Below are positions 1-8,699 of a DNA stretch of 64,000 nucleotides, piece by piece. Each line of letters starts with the position of its first letter. The stretch's first letter is position 1. Location of the stretch: positions 1-64,000 of the forward strand of contig JACKBR010000013.1 in assembly GCA_020634495.1 (NCBI GenBank). Reading direction: 5' to 3'. Source of the DNA: Ardenticatenaceae bacterium. GTDB lineage: Bacteria > Chloroflexota > Anaerolineae > Promineifilales > Promineifilaceae. The translations under genes were made by a program, and so were the position numbers. A model generated the notes under the pieces. It saw only the letters and a list, made by a program, of their open reading frames with translations, was not told the DNA's origin and ran no database searches.

Positions 1-1
1 C

Positions 2-202
2 GCCTGGCTGGCCGACAAATGGCCAACGAGCCTCACCACCTGGGCCGGATACCTCTTTTTGGCGGGCATTGTTATTTTTTCCGGCAGCCTTTACCTGCTG
101 GTGCTCACCCAGAAAGGGTGGTTAGGGGCCATTACCCCCATTGGCGGCGTGGCCTTTATTGCCGGATGGGCCTGCCTGTTTTTTGCCGCCTGGCGTTCGT
201 AG
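2..202 (+). CDS. DUF423 family small membrane protein, C-terminal part (5' truncated by window edge)
   Basis: The second plus frame is open from the first base to a TAG at 200-202 and gives 66 residues. It has two hydrophobic segments around the signatures FSGSLY and ITPIGG, typical of the C-terminal half of the DUF423 family (YwdK/YgdD type), small integral membrane proteins of unknown function. No start is visible because the gene begins before the window. A longer overlapping frame at 19-285 gives a Pro/Arg/His-rich translation without family features and is a shadow. The family call rests on remembered motif spacing. Confidence 0.72.
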   Translation, partial: AWLADKWPTSLTTWAGYLFLAGIVIFSGSLYLLVLTQKGWLGAITPIGGVAFIAGWACLFFAAWRS

Positions 203-281
203 AACTGGCGGCTCACTTTTTACCGATACCTTTTCACTTTTCACTGACAAACTCGCAAACCATCATCCAAAGGAAAAAACA

Positions 282-638
282 ATGAACCCTTACGGTGTCC
301 CCGGCCTTTCCGTGCAGGAAGTAGCCCAAAAACAAAAAAATGGCGATGAATTTTTATTGCTAGATGTGCGCGAACCAAACGAACTGCTCCTCGTCAACCT
401 GGGCCAGGCTGTTTTAACAGCCCCGCTTAGCCAACTGGCCCGGCAAGGGCCAGAAGCGCTGCCCGAAAACATTCTGACAAACAAAGAGGCAGAAATTGTT
501 GTCGTTTGCCATCATGGCAACCGCAGCGCCCAGGTAACAGCCTGGCTGCGGCAGCAGGGCTGGACCAACGTTTTTAACATGGATGGCGGCGTGGAGGCAT
601 ATGCCATTGCCGTCGATCCGACCATTGGCCGGTATTAA
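282..638 (+). CDS. Rhodanese-like domain protein
   Basis: A 118-residue cytoplasmic single-domain rhodanese. The start is ATG 282, preceded by AAGGAAAA; the in-frame extension upstream lies in non-coding DNA. The N-terminal LLLDVREPNE is the usual CH2-A-like motif. The active-site loop CHHGNRS places the catalytic cysteine at about residue 76, followed by the expected GG near the C terminus. Such proteins carry sulfane sulfur as a cysteine persulfide and serve sulfur transfer or detoxification. The active cysteine is intact, so it should be functional. The physiological acceptor cannot be told from the neighbours. Confidence 0.88.
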   Translation: MNPYGVPGLSVQEVAQKQKNGDEFLLLDVREPNELLLVNLGQAVLTAPLSQLARQGPEALPENILTNKEAEIVVVCHHGNRSAQVTAWLRQQGWTNVFNMDGGVEAYAIAVDPTIGRY

Positions 639-776
639 ATTCCCCACTGCTTTTGTACTGGTGCCCAGCAAATCGAGCCCTTTGTATGGTAAAATCGATC
701 CACAACTATTCCCGCAGGCTTTTCCCCACAATGGCCTGCACAAGTCAGCTGTTTCGTTAAAAACATCAACTTTACT

Positions 777-869
777 TAGAATCTATCCGAAAAAGCCACA
801 GAGGAAAAAGAGAGTTAAGCGGCTTTGACCCTAAGCTCAAAAATCTCTGTGAACTCTGTGGCTAATAGT
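777..869. repeat. CACAGAGG palindromic intergenic repeat, copy 1
   Basis: Imperfect inverted repeat of about 90 bp. One arm contains AAGCCACAGAGGAAAAAGAG, the other CTCTGTGAACTCTGTGGC, so the RNA would fold into a long hairpin. Related copies lie at 23525-23627 and 41225-41350, both in the opposite orientation to this one. It sits between the rhodanese gene and mvaB and may end transcription of the former. It has no coding capacity and looks like a non-autonomous palindromic repeat. Confidence 0.7.
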
Positions 870-903
870 CAGATTGCGAAACAGGCAAACAGTACAGGTA
901 ACC

Positions 904-1830
904 ATGTCAGACTCCCTGAAAATTTATGAGGTTGGCCCGCGTGATGGCTTACAAAATGAAGCCAACCTCATCGATACAGAGCAAAAAAAAGCGTTGGTTG
1001 AAGGGCTGGTAGCTGCCGGTTTACACCACATCGAACTGACCAGTTTTGTGCATCCTAAAGCAGTCCCCCAAATGGCCGATGCTGACGAGCTAATGCTTTA
1101 CAGCCGCCAAAATTGGCCAGAAAATGATTTCATTGGCCTGGTTTTTAACCAGCGCGGTTATGATCGCGCTTTGGCCGCTGGCTGCCGCTCGATGGCTTTT
1201 GGCGTTTCCGTTAGCGAAACGTTTAGCCAAAAAAACACGCGCATGTCGTCGCAGCAAGCCTACGACATTACTTGCGAGCTGATGCGGCAGGCCAGGCAAG
1301 ATGGTTTATGGACGCGCATTTATGTGATGACCGCCTGGGTGTGCCCCTTTGAAGGAAATACGCCAGCGCATCGCACCATTGCGCTGGCAGAAAAGCTGTG
1401 GCAGCTTGGGCCAGATGAACTGGCCATTGCCGATACCATCGGCCATGCCAACCCATTAGACGTGGGGCATTTGATGGAATCTTTGGGCCGGCGGCTGGAC
1501 ATGGACAAATTGGCGGTGCATTTGCATGACACGCAGGCAATGGGTTTGGCCAACGCAACGACGGCGCTGCAAGCGGGTGTTCGCATTTTTGACAGCAGTG
1601 TGGGTGGCCTGGGTGGTTGCCCGTTTGCCCCTGGCGCGGCTGGTAATTTAGCGACGGAGGATCTGATTTTTTTGGCTTATAAAATGGGCCTTGGCGCGGG
1701 GGTGGATTTTGCCAGGCTTTGGGATGTGGTGTACCAGATTGAGGCTTATGTGGGACGGCCGATTGGTGGTCGGATTCGGCAGTGGTGGGAAAGCCAGTGC
1801 TTGCAGGAGCCTTCTTTTACGTTTCGGTAG
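904..1830 (+). CDS. mvaB: Hydroxymethylglutaryl-CoA lyase
   Basis: Cleaves HMG-CoA to acetoacetate and acetyl-CoA, the last step of leucine catabolism. It is a TIM-barrel enzyme of the DRE-metallolyase (HMGL-like) family. From ATG 904 it is 308 residues, close to the usual 300. The N-terminal VGPRDGLQNE supplies the metal and substrate arginine/aspartate, and GGLGGCPFAPGA near residue 235 carries the catalytic cysteine of this class. The 10-residue upstream extension from 874 is not conserved, so 904 is preferred. The 3' end overlaps the next gene (TAGTG). The fatty-acid degradation operon at 17-23.5 kb would use the same acetyl-CoA pool. Confidence 0.93.
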   Translation: MSDSLKIYEVGPRDGLQNEANLIDTEQKKALVEGLVAAGLHHIELTSFVHPKAVPQMADADELMLYSRQNWPENDFIGLVFNQRGYDRALAAGCRSMAFGVSVSETFSQKNTRMSSQQAYDITCELMRQARQDGLWTRIYVMTAWVCPFEGNTPAHRTIALAEKLWQLGPDELAIADTIGHANPLDVGHLMESLGRRLDMDKLAVHLHDTQAMGLANATTALQAGVRIFDSSVGGLGGCPFAPGAAGNLATEDLIFLAYKMGLGAGVDFARLWDVVYQIEAYVGRPIGGRIRQWWESQCLQEPSFTFR

Positions 1831-2420
1831 TGGATAATTTTCTTTCGCCCCAAATTTTGCTTTCAGCCTACTGCCAGGGAGTTTTCCCAATGGCTCAGGA
1901 TGACGGCCGTATTTACTGGTACGATCCAGACCCCAGAGCTATCATTCCCTTAGATCGTTTTCATATTCCCCGCTCTCTCCAACGCACTATCCGTAGGCAG
2001 CAGTTTAACATTCGGATCGATTCGGCATTTACGGCCGTTTTGCAAGCTTGCGCTGCGTCTGCCCCTGGCCGAGAAGAAACCTGGATTAGCCCAGATATTA
2101 TTCAGGCTTACACCCGGCTGCACCGGTTGGGCTTTGCCCATAGCGTAGAGGCGTGGCAAGGGAATGAACTGGTTGGCGGACTGTATGGCGTGGCCATTGG
2201 CGGCTTTTTTGCTGGCGAAAGCATGTTTAGCCGGGTGCGTGATAGCAGCAAAGTGGCCTTGGCCTTCCTGGTAGCTCATCTAAACGAGCGCCAATTTTGC
2301 TTGCTGGATACCCAATTTATGACCGAGCATTTGCGTCGTTTTGGGGCCATAGAAATTCCAGCGGCCGATTATAAGATGCGGCTGGGGCGGGCCATGCTAA
2401 CACCAGCGACTTTTCGTTGA
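1830..2420 (+). CDS. aat: Leucyl/phenylalanyl-tRNA--protein transferase
   Basis: Transfers Leu or Phe from aminoacyl-tRNA to N-terminal Arg/Lys of proteins, feeding the N-end rule (ClpS/ClpAP) degradation path. Family marks are FPMAQDDGRIYWYDPDPRA near the N terminus and GGLYGVAIGGFFAGESMFS in the catalytic domain. Length from GTG 1830 is 196 residues, near the family norm. The start is uncertain: GTG 1830 overlaps the mvaB stop codon and fits the usual short N terminus; GTG codons at 1782, 1785 and 1797 give longer versions reading inside mvaB. The overlap suggests translational coupling with mvaB. Confidence 0.9.
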   Translation: MDNFLSPQILLSAYCQGVFPMAQDDGRIYWYDPDPRAIIPLDRFHIPRSLQRTIRRQQFNIRIDSAFTAVLQACAASAPGREETWISPDIIQAYTRLHRLGFAHSVEAWQGNELVGGLYGVAIGGFFAGESMFSRVRDSSKVALAFLVAHLNERQFCLLDTQFMTEHLRRFGAIEIPAADYKMRLGRAMLTPATFR

Positions 2421-2464
2421 GGTGAGGATTGGGTGGGACATTCACTTTTGTTTAGGAGGAGGAA

Positions 2465-3445
2465 ATGACACGAAATTTAGACCCACATGATGTGCGGCTG
2501 TTTAGCGGCCGTTCCAACATTCCATTGGCCAGAAATATCGCGCAGCACCTGGATATCCCCCTGGAGGAGACGCGATTTTCTAAATTTAGTAATGATAATT
2601 TATTTGTGCAGTTGGGGGCCAGCGTGCGCGGACGTACGGTCTATTTGGTGCAATCCATGACCCCGCCAGTGAGCGATCATCTAGTTGAGCTGCTGATGAT
2701 GCTGGATATTGCTAAAAGCGCAGCGGCGCGAGAAATTCACGCCATCATTCCTTACTTTTCGTATGCTCGTTCGGACAAAAAAGACGCGCCGCGTATTTCC
2801 ATTACGGCCCGGCTCATCGCCGATTTGCTACGCACGTCTGGGGCGACGCACGTTATGACGATGACGCTGCATTCGCCGCAAGTTCATGGCTTTTTTAGCA
2901 TCCCAGCCGATCCGCTGACGGCCCGCATGACGCTGGAGCAGTTTATTCGGCAACGGCCGTTGGACCCCAAGAAAGATGTGGTGGTTGCCCCAGACATGGG
3001 GCGGGCCAAGCCAGCCGCCCGCTTTGCCGCCGGGCTGGGGCTGCCTATTGCTTCGGCAGACAAAACGCGGGTGTCTGACACGGAAGTGAAAATTGGCGGC
3101 CTAATTGGGCGACAGGTGGAAGGGTTTGAACACGCGCTGGTTTATGATGACGAAATTGCTACGGCTGGTTCGGTTGTGGAACTCAGCGAGGTGTTGGTAG
3201 AAAGTGGTATTAAGCGGATCACGCTCATTTGTACACATGGCCTGTTTTTAGGCCCGGCGGTTGAGCGGATCAAATCAATCCCGCAAATTCAAGAAGTTAT
3301 AACGACGGATACCGTGGAACGGCCGTCTGAACGCCGTCCCCCAAATTTAACCGTGCTTTCCGTAGGCAATGTCTTTGCTGAAGCCATCCGCCAAAACTAT
3401 CTGCGGCGCTCCATTGGCGAACTGTTTGAAGGCATGGAAACCTGA
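2465..3445 (+). CDS. prs: Ribose-phosphate pyrophosphokinase (PRPP synthetase)
   Basis: Makes 5-phosphoribosyl-1-diphosphate from ribose-5-phosphate and ATP for nucleotide, histidine and NAD synthesis. It has 326 residues and a very strong ribosome site (AGGAGGAGG) before ATG 2465. Visible marks are the N-terminal FSGRSN ribose-phosphate region, the flexible-loop/ATP region IPYFSYARSDKKDAPR, the THVMTMTLHSPQVHGFF segment, and the PRPP-binding loop read here as YDDEIATAGS (classical form DD-IDTGGT). The loop and KFSNDN differ from the textbook DGE form, suggesting a diverged bacterial subgroup. The enzyme should still be active. Confidence 0.93.
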   Translation: MTRNLDPHDVRLFSGRSNIPLARNIAQHLDIPLEETRFSKFSNDNLFVQLGASVRGRTVYLVQSMTPPVSDHLVELLMMLDIAKSAAAREIHAIIPYFSYARSDKKDAPRISITARLIADLLRTSGATHVMTMTLHSPQVHGFFSIPADPLTARMTLEQFIRQRPLDPKKDVVVAPDMGRAKPAARFAAGLGLPIASADKTRVSDTEVKIGGLIGRQVEGFEHALVYDDEIATAGSVVELSEVLVESGIKRITLICTHGLFLGPAVERIKSIPQIQEVITTDTVERPSERRPPNLTVLSVGNVFAEAIRQNYLRRSIGELFEGMET

Positions 3446-3535
3446 TTGATGAAGTACGAGATGGGTGACAGCCTGGAAAAAAATGAGACAATTAGTCACT
3501 GAACATCTATATTTTGAAGAGGAAAAATAAAAACG

Positions 3536-4348
3536 ATGAGTGAAAACGAAGAAGATTTTGTCATGGCGTTCCAGGATTCCTGCGATAAGCCAGCGCTGCT
3601 GTTAATTCATGGCTTTCCCTTGAGCAGCCAGATGTGGGAGCCACAGCTAGATGATTTGGCTGATTTTGTGCGCGTAGTCGCCCCGGATTTGCGCGGGCAT
3701 GGCCATTCAGACAGCGTGCCTGGGCCGTACAGCATTTCTCAGCTGGCCGATGATTGTGCCGATTTGCTGGGGCATTTGAATGTGGCCACCCCGTTTGTGG
3801 TGTGTGGTTTGTCGATGGGGGGCTACATTGCCCTGGAGTTTTATCGCCGCTACCCGGAGCACGTGGCGGGTTTGATTCTGGCCGCCACGCGGGCTGGCGC
3901 GGATTCGGCCGAAGGCAAAGCGGGCCGGGACAAGGCGGCTGAACTGGCAAAAACGGAGGGGGCTACGGCCGTATCTGCCGGAATGCTGCCCAAAATGCTG
4001 GCACCCCAAAACTATGAAGCGGATGAAGAATTGGTGGATTACGTGAAAGAGATCGTCAGCACCGCCTCGCTCAATGGCGTGGTAGGGGCGTTGGCCGCCA
4101 TGCGCGACCGGATCGATTCCACTCCCATGCTGGGCGACATCGAAGTGCCCGTTCTCATCCTCCACGGAGCCGATGATAAATTGATACCGGTGTCAGAGGC
4201 CGAGCTGATGCACAAAGCCATCCCCAATTCTGAACTGGTGGTTATCCCTGAGGCAGGCCATTTGCCCAACCTGGAACAGCCAGACATCTTCAACGACGCC
4301 GTGATCGATTTTCTTGAAGAACTCTTCGGCGAGGAAGAGGAAGATTGA
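3536..4348 (+). CDS. Alpha/beta hydrolase (3-oxoadipate enol-lactonase-like)
   Basis: A 270-residue soluble alpha/beta hydrolase. Oxyanion-hole HGFPLS is at residues 25-30. The nucleophile elbow GLSMGG puts serine at 93. The acid comes in LHGADDKLIP near 215 and the histidine in AGHLPN near 246, so the triad is complete. The ribosome site GAGGAAAA lies about 13 bases before ATG 3536. The best resemblance is to PcaD/BPHD-like esterases and lactonases, but the substrate cannot be named from motifs. The C-terminal tail is very acidic (EEEED). It is followed by a strong hairpin at 4357-4405. Confidence 0.87.
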   Translation: MSENEEDFVMAFQDSCDKPALLLIHGFPLSSQMWEPQLDDLADFVRVVAPDLRGHGHSDSVPGPYSISQLADDCADLLGHLNVATPFVVCGLSMGGYIALEFYRRYPEHVAGLILAATRAGADSAEGKAGRDKAAELAKTEGATAVSAGMLPKMLAPQNYEADEELVDYVKEIVSTASLNGVVGALAAMRDRIDSTPMLGDIEVPVLILHGADDKLIPVSEAELMHKAIPNSELVVIPEAGHLPNLEQPDIFNDAVIDFLEELFGEEEED

Positions 4349-4356
4349 TCGATTTA

Positions 4357-4405
4357 TTTTCCCGGAAACTTTATGCCAGGTTGGATTGAACAGTTTCCGG
4401 GAAAA
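4357..4405. terminator. Perfect 14-bp inverted repeat, probable bidirectional terminator
   Basis: TTTTCCCGGAAACT at 4357-4370 pairs exactly with AGTTTCCGGGAAAA at 4392-4405 around a 21-base spacer. It lies 8 bases after the hydrolase stop and before the minus-strand transposase remnant, with A/T tracts at both stem bases. Position and symmetry fit a terminator serving both strands, though the loop is long for a classical intrinsic terminator. It also marks the left edge of the degraded region. Confidence 0.55.
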
Positions 4406-4427
4406 TTATTACCCACAAGGCTGGTTG

Positions 4428-4449
4428 AACCCCGCCAAAATCCAGCAAT
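4428..4449 (+). repeat. 22-bp direct repeat, left copy, bracketing the gene graveyard
   Basis: AACCCCGCCAAAATCCAGCA plus AT occurs at 4428-4449 and again, identical and in the same orientation, at 11281-11302. The 6.8 kb between them is almost entirely pseudogene debris. The right copy overlaps the 3' end of an M23 peptidase gene. The pair may be a target duplication, a recombination scar, or two copies of a spread repeat. Confidence 0.7.
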
Positions 4450-4513
4450 TCCCCCTTCTGGGGCACGGTCTTCGGCCAGCGCAAAACCCAGCCCCGCTGC
4501 CCTCCACCACCTG

Positions 4514-4906
4514 CTACCAGGTGACGCCAGTCAAAACCACATCTGTATCTGCCACCTGGCTGCTTAACCAATATGCCGCAGAGGAAAACCGCCAATCTAC
4601 TGCTTCATGAACCAACCCTTTGCGGCGTGGATTGTCATGTAAGTAATCAAATTTTGTGCGCCAAAATCCTTCTGACCAAATAGCGAAACGTTCGTTATCA
4701 AAATCGGCGTCAAACACAATTAGGTGCGCGTGGGTGGGCATGATGACAAAGGCATTAATCCGTAAGCCTTTGTGCTGATGACAGTAGTTGAGGCTCTCGG
4801 TGAAAATGAGACAGGGTTCGGCCGAGACAAAAACGGGCAGCCAATAGACCACCGTGAAAGTGAGATAATAAAGGGCCGCCCCCTCCTGGATTTTGGCCGT
4901 TTCCAT
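4514..4906 (-). pseudogene. REP-associated tyrosine transposase (RAYT, IS200-like Y1 family), internally deleted
   Basis: Read from ATG 4906, the N-terminal half matches RAYT proteins (YYLTFTVVYWLPVFVS, then LNYCHQHKGLRINAFVIM) and has the HUH metal motif as THAHLIVF. It then jumps from VFDADFDNERF directly to the C-terminal WRTKFDYLHDNPRRKGLV and WRFSSAAYW. Roughly 60 residues are missing at the junction, including the helix expected to carry the catalytic tyrosine. The frame stays open, so this is an in-frame deletion product of about 130 residues. The upstream extension to 5014 is non-coding. Related REP-like hairpins lie just upstream. It should be inactive. Confidence 0.75.
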
Positions 4907-4934
4907 GGCGCTAATTGTACCGAAAGACGGGGAA

Positions 4935-5105
4935 AGTGGCACGGCCACAGCCCGCAATGAAGACCCGCCATAGCAGGGGCTCACTGCGTGGCAAACCCGT
5001 GACGGGCAAGGCAAGTGGCACGGTCAAGAGACCGGCTACAGCTCTCGAAATTATGAAGACCCGCCCCGAGCAGGAACGGCCACAGCCCACCGTGAAGACC
5101 CGCCC
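4935..5105. repeat. REP-like repeats beside the RAYT remnant
   Basis: Three degenerate units: the first holds the mini-palindrome GTGGCACGGCCAC followed by AGCCC and GAAGACCCGCC (4935-4969), the second runs about 5014-5063, the third about 5073-5105. GAAGACCCGCC is conserved in all three. A fourth, more diverged unit (AGTGGCACGGCTACAG) is at 5740-5780. Short GC-rich hairpins flanking a RAYT gene are the normal substrate of these transposases. Confidence 0.5.
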
Positions 5106-5117
5106 GGAGCTGGGTCA

Positions 5118-5640
5118 GTCTACCTGACCCAGCGGGTGACTGAGGCCATTGAACAATATCTTACAGTGCGGGGGCCAGCCCTCACCGACCACCTGTTCAT
5201 CTACCGCTCACAAGCCGCTCTTTCTAAAGACCTAGTGCGAAACCGCATCAAGGCGGCGGGGCAGCGCAATGGGGGTGAAGGTAACGCCCCACATGCTGCG
5301 CTACACCTGCCACCCAGTTGGTGAATGCCGGGGCGAAGATTACCACCATCTGGTTCTGCTGGGCATGTGCGGCTGAACATAACGATGACTTTGGTGCCAG
5401 CGACAAGACGGTGGTGAGTTTTAGGGCGATGGCGCAGACGAAGGAGAACAAGATGCCATTTTAGACAAACCAGCCACCGAGAAAGCGATTGCGCTGTTGG
5501 AAAAAGCTGGAAAACGACGGCCTGAGTGACGAACAACAGCAAGTTCTGGCTGAACTGCGTAACTGACTGGCACAACCAGACATTGCGAACTAAACTAGCT
5601 GCCGAATGTTGTTGACGAGCAAGCGGCACAAACCCCAGCA
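5118..5640 (+). pseudogene. Tyrosine recombinase/integrase remnant A (C-terminal catalytic half)
   Basis: Translations in shifting frames give LTQRVTEAIEQYLTVRGPAL, then DHLFIYRSQAALSKDLVRNR, TPHMLRYT near 5284-5310 (box II histidine/arginine region), QLVNAGAKITTI, and a tail ending LSDEQQQVLAELRN. These are in order for the catalytic domain of a tyrosine site-specific recombinase, but at least four frame changes break it. A related copy with the same order lies at 9510-10020. No N-terminal half is visible here, so this is a truncated fragment. Confidence 0.7.
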
Positions 5641-5799
5641 AAACAAATCAAGGAAGAGAGCTCGGTTTGCTACTTTCGGGTTGAGTCAAAAGTAGAGAGG
5701 GCTGGCAAATAAGAACAATGACGGAAAACCAGAGAAACAAAGTGGCACGGCTACAGAGGCAGTGCCACAGCCCTCAGGAAACCGCTCTTCCGACGCGGT

Positions 5800-6760
5800 T
5801 TTACCTTACTGCTGCACCCAATCTGTACCATCATATTCCCCAAGTGTCATTGAGGTCTGACCTCCCCATTCTCCCCCAAAAGAACCGTCACACTGCGTGC
5901 TTCGTCAAAGCTATTGCTGACCATGCGCGAGGTGGTGGATTTTCCAGTTCAACCTCTACCCAACGCTCCCCATCATATTCCCACGTCCTGTTTAGGCCTT
6001 CGCCGCGACCGTTCCAACAGAACAATGTCCTGCCGATGGCTATCATAAACCATGTTGAATCCAGCTAATGGTGGAGATTGCCTTCACACTATCTTTGCCA
6101 TATTTATGTCCAGGTTTGGCCATCAAATTCGAAATGTCCAGGGCCATTGATTTGAAAACCACTGACCTCACGGTGGTCGTCATACACTATCTGTGGCACA
6201 AATAATGGGTCTTGTCCTGCCTCATCACCATAGGGAAAGATCTCATCCCCTTCAAAACCATGTTTGCCCATCAAAGTGCCAGGTCGTAGAAACTCAAATC
6301 GCACTTCTGCCAACATTCATAGGGGCGTAATGACGTCACCCACTTTTGGGAAAAAATAAATAGCACTGGGCGGCAGTAATGAATGGCTCACATCAATCCG
6401 CTGCCAATCTTGACCATCATATTGCCATTATGGCTCCGGGTAATCATTGTAGCCCCAAAGGCAATGACCTTTCAGCCTCATTGCATATCAGGGCAAAATG
6501 CTTCTTATCCGGGAGAATGGTTCGTTTCTATCCGTGTCCACTTTGTGCCATCATACTCCCGTATGTATCAGTAAGGCGATTGAAGAGACGATCCTCCTGG
6601 AAGATGCGGCTTCTTGAATTCGCTGAATAAACAATTTTCTGACGTTGAGGATCATATACTATGGCATGATTAGACCGTGAGGAGTATCACCCAGCAATCA
6701 GCTAAATCTGGTGGTGGTTTAGCTGTTAGTAGTATTTTCTGGCGTGTTTGTCGCCTGTAA
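5800..6760 (-). pseudogene. Kelch-like beta-propeller repeat protein remnant
   Basis: The minus strand keeps several decayed units with the spacing of Kelch/galactose-oxidase repeats: AIVYDPQRQKIV then YDGTKWTRIET (about 6670-6530), then YDGQDWQRIDVSHS (about 6420-6385), QIVYDDHREVSGF and EFDGQTWT (about 6200-6110), MVYDSHRQDIVL and RTWEYDGERWVEVE (about 6050-5950), SFDEARSVTVLLGENGE (about 5910-5860). Frameshifts and stops fall between nearly every unit. The alternation of V-Y-D-x-x-R-x-x-x-V and W-x-Y-D-G-x-x-W identifies the fold. It was probably an exported protein, now non-functional. The identification is by repeat pattern only. Confidence 0.6.
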
Positions 6761-7199
6761 ATATGCAAAAAGTTACTGTAGGTTCAGCCTCTAAGATAAG
6801 TGAACTTGAGTCATCTTCTTGAATTTCCGCCGATTGTGTTTGGCAGAGAAAAGGTTGAATTAAAACCCCTAGCAGCACAAAAAACCATTTCAGAAAGTTT
6901 TGCACAATGTTTGTTCATTTTCAACTTTTTCATCGGCGTTACCCCCTTTTGCCGCATAAAATAGGAGAAATTTCCACAAGAAGTGCATTGCCATCAATCG
7001 TCGTAAAATAGATTCCATTTCTGAGGTGTAAGAATCTGTTCGAATCATAATAGAATTTCCAGATTGCTCTCATCCTTAGTCCGATTATGCCTGCATGATA
7101 GGAAAATTCTCCTTTCATCGGTAACAATACAATATCTGGTTGAGAAGTTAGACGTCAAAATAATCCTCATAATCACTAACTTCTGCTCTCTGAGTTATT

Positions 7200-7660
7200 G
7201 TTCCAGTTAGCAAAGCTTACCGGAGTTTACTATTTCCGTCATAGATGGAATATCATAAATGCAGCGACTAAATCATTACAACTACATCTTGGATCTTCGA
7301 CATTTTTAATCATTTGCCTTACTGCTATCTCCCCAAGTTTTTTCATCTGTTCCATTTCCGCAGAGGTTTATATCCACCTGCATCTGGGTTGCTGTCTCGT
7401 TGATCGAATACAACCTGTGATTCGCCAGTTCCATACTCTCATCCAGTAGGCTTTGCATTCCTGTCTACAATGAACCCCATTGTCATTGGACGCTTTGCTC
7501 CAGTCCATCAAGAGTAATCGCCACACGCAGTGCCCACCATTAATCAATGAGGATCAAGTCCATCAGATCGACATAGTTTATGGGTTGTTGAATGAATATT
7601 TACCGTTAGAAGCTTATGGATTAGCCGGATCAGGTACAATGGAATCCATGTGAGCATGCG
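7200..7660 (-). pseudogene. RHS-repeat protein tip remnant 2
   Basis: On the minus strand, about 7640-7560 reads HMDSIVPDPANP, then YSFNNP in broken frames. This matches the conserved RHS core end seen intact at 11.1-11.25 kb (DTIVPDPNNPQSFNRYSYVN). Behind it lie about 300 bases of sequence differing from the other copy, including MKKLGEIAVRQMIKNVEDPR near 7340-7280, where a variable C-terminal effector would be expected. RHS proteins of this type end in polymorphic toxins. No start, no complete frame and no recognisable toxin fold were found. AT content here is higher than in the neighbouring operons. Confidence 0.5.
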
Positions 7661-7736
7661 GTATATATAAGACTGAACACGAACCCAGAACTTCTGGGTG
7701 GCTTGACATAATTGAGCACGACCTCCATGAGATAGA

Positions 7737-8560
7737 ATGGTTGCCTTCTATCAACCACCTCATCTTATGGAGGTTTTCACTGTTCAGCAGACATTGACCG
7801 CTTTGTCAAATGGCTGCGCTGCAATCCCATGCCGACACCGCCAAGAGTTACCAGTATCTACGTACCACCGAAGTCGTCGGCGACTGTGCTCCACCAACGT
7901 CACCTTGTACGACATTGACGACTTCATCGCGTTCTGCGCCGAGCGGCCTCAAAAGCAGCTCCATCAACCGCAGTTTAATTTGGCCGTTACCTCCTCTACC
8001 GCTTCTCGCCGACAGTTAAGAGCCCACTCTTGAATGCCTTTCCGCCCCGCGCTTACCGCCACTGGCTGCGCGACCACCAGCGACTGCCCGTGTGCAGCAC
8101 GAAAAGAAGAAGTGGAAAGCTGTCGCCGTCATTGAGGATTTGCGCGACAAAGCCATCTTCCTTCATGCTGCGCAGCGGGCTGCGCGTTTCCGAAGTGGCC
8201 CGTCAATTTGCGCACCTCTTTCTGGCCGGAAAGCCCGCCTCGGCTGCGGATTCATGGCAAAAATGACCGGGAACGGTCATTAATTCTCGGCGGCAACGGC
8301 GTTGGCACTGAATGCGTACCTGGAAGCAAGGCCAAAAAGTGAAAAATGACACGGTCTTTCTCACCTACGCCGGGCGATGTCATTAAAGCCAAGGCCAACT
8401 TTGCCAACAACCTCGTCCTGGCCGACGTGCCCGTCACCTCCATCCAAAAGCTGTTACACGTCTGGGTGGCACCACCCAAAAACTGGCACGCCACGATGCC
8501 AAAGTGAAAGCAGACTTCATCAGCTACTGAATGGCTGGAGGCGTGGCATGAGCGAGAAGC
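7737..8560 (+). pseudogene. Tyrosine recombinase remnant B (N-terminal to box I)
   Basis: Broken frames read VFTVQQTLTAL at the start and DLRDKAIFLHA, then SGLRVSEVA near 8177-8206. The arginine in SGLRVSEV is box I of the tyrosine recombinase catalytic domain. LFLAGKPA, then RSLILGGNG and VFLTYAGDVIKAKANFANNL follow in other frames, ending with VTSIQKLL, which resembles the box II-III region. At least five frame changes and several stops are present. With the remnant at 8700-10030 it suggests a locus that once encoded two or more recombinases in a row, as in Tn554-like elements. Confidence 0.6.
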
Positions 8561-8699
8561 GAACCTTCCCACGACTGCGCCGTGCGGTATGACCGGGCGT
8601 TGAATAAAAAGTTTGAAGCTCAAACTGCCGCCGCCTCATCTGGTGGTGCTGCACTTTTCTAGCTGCTGGCCTGCGGAAATGTCACCTTCTGAGCAGTAC

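Noticed and set aside
4371..4595. Minus-strand open frame ending LLDFGGVQPAL
   Set aside because: It merely reads through the 22-bp direct repeat and the terminator hairpin; no family features or ribosome site.
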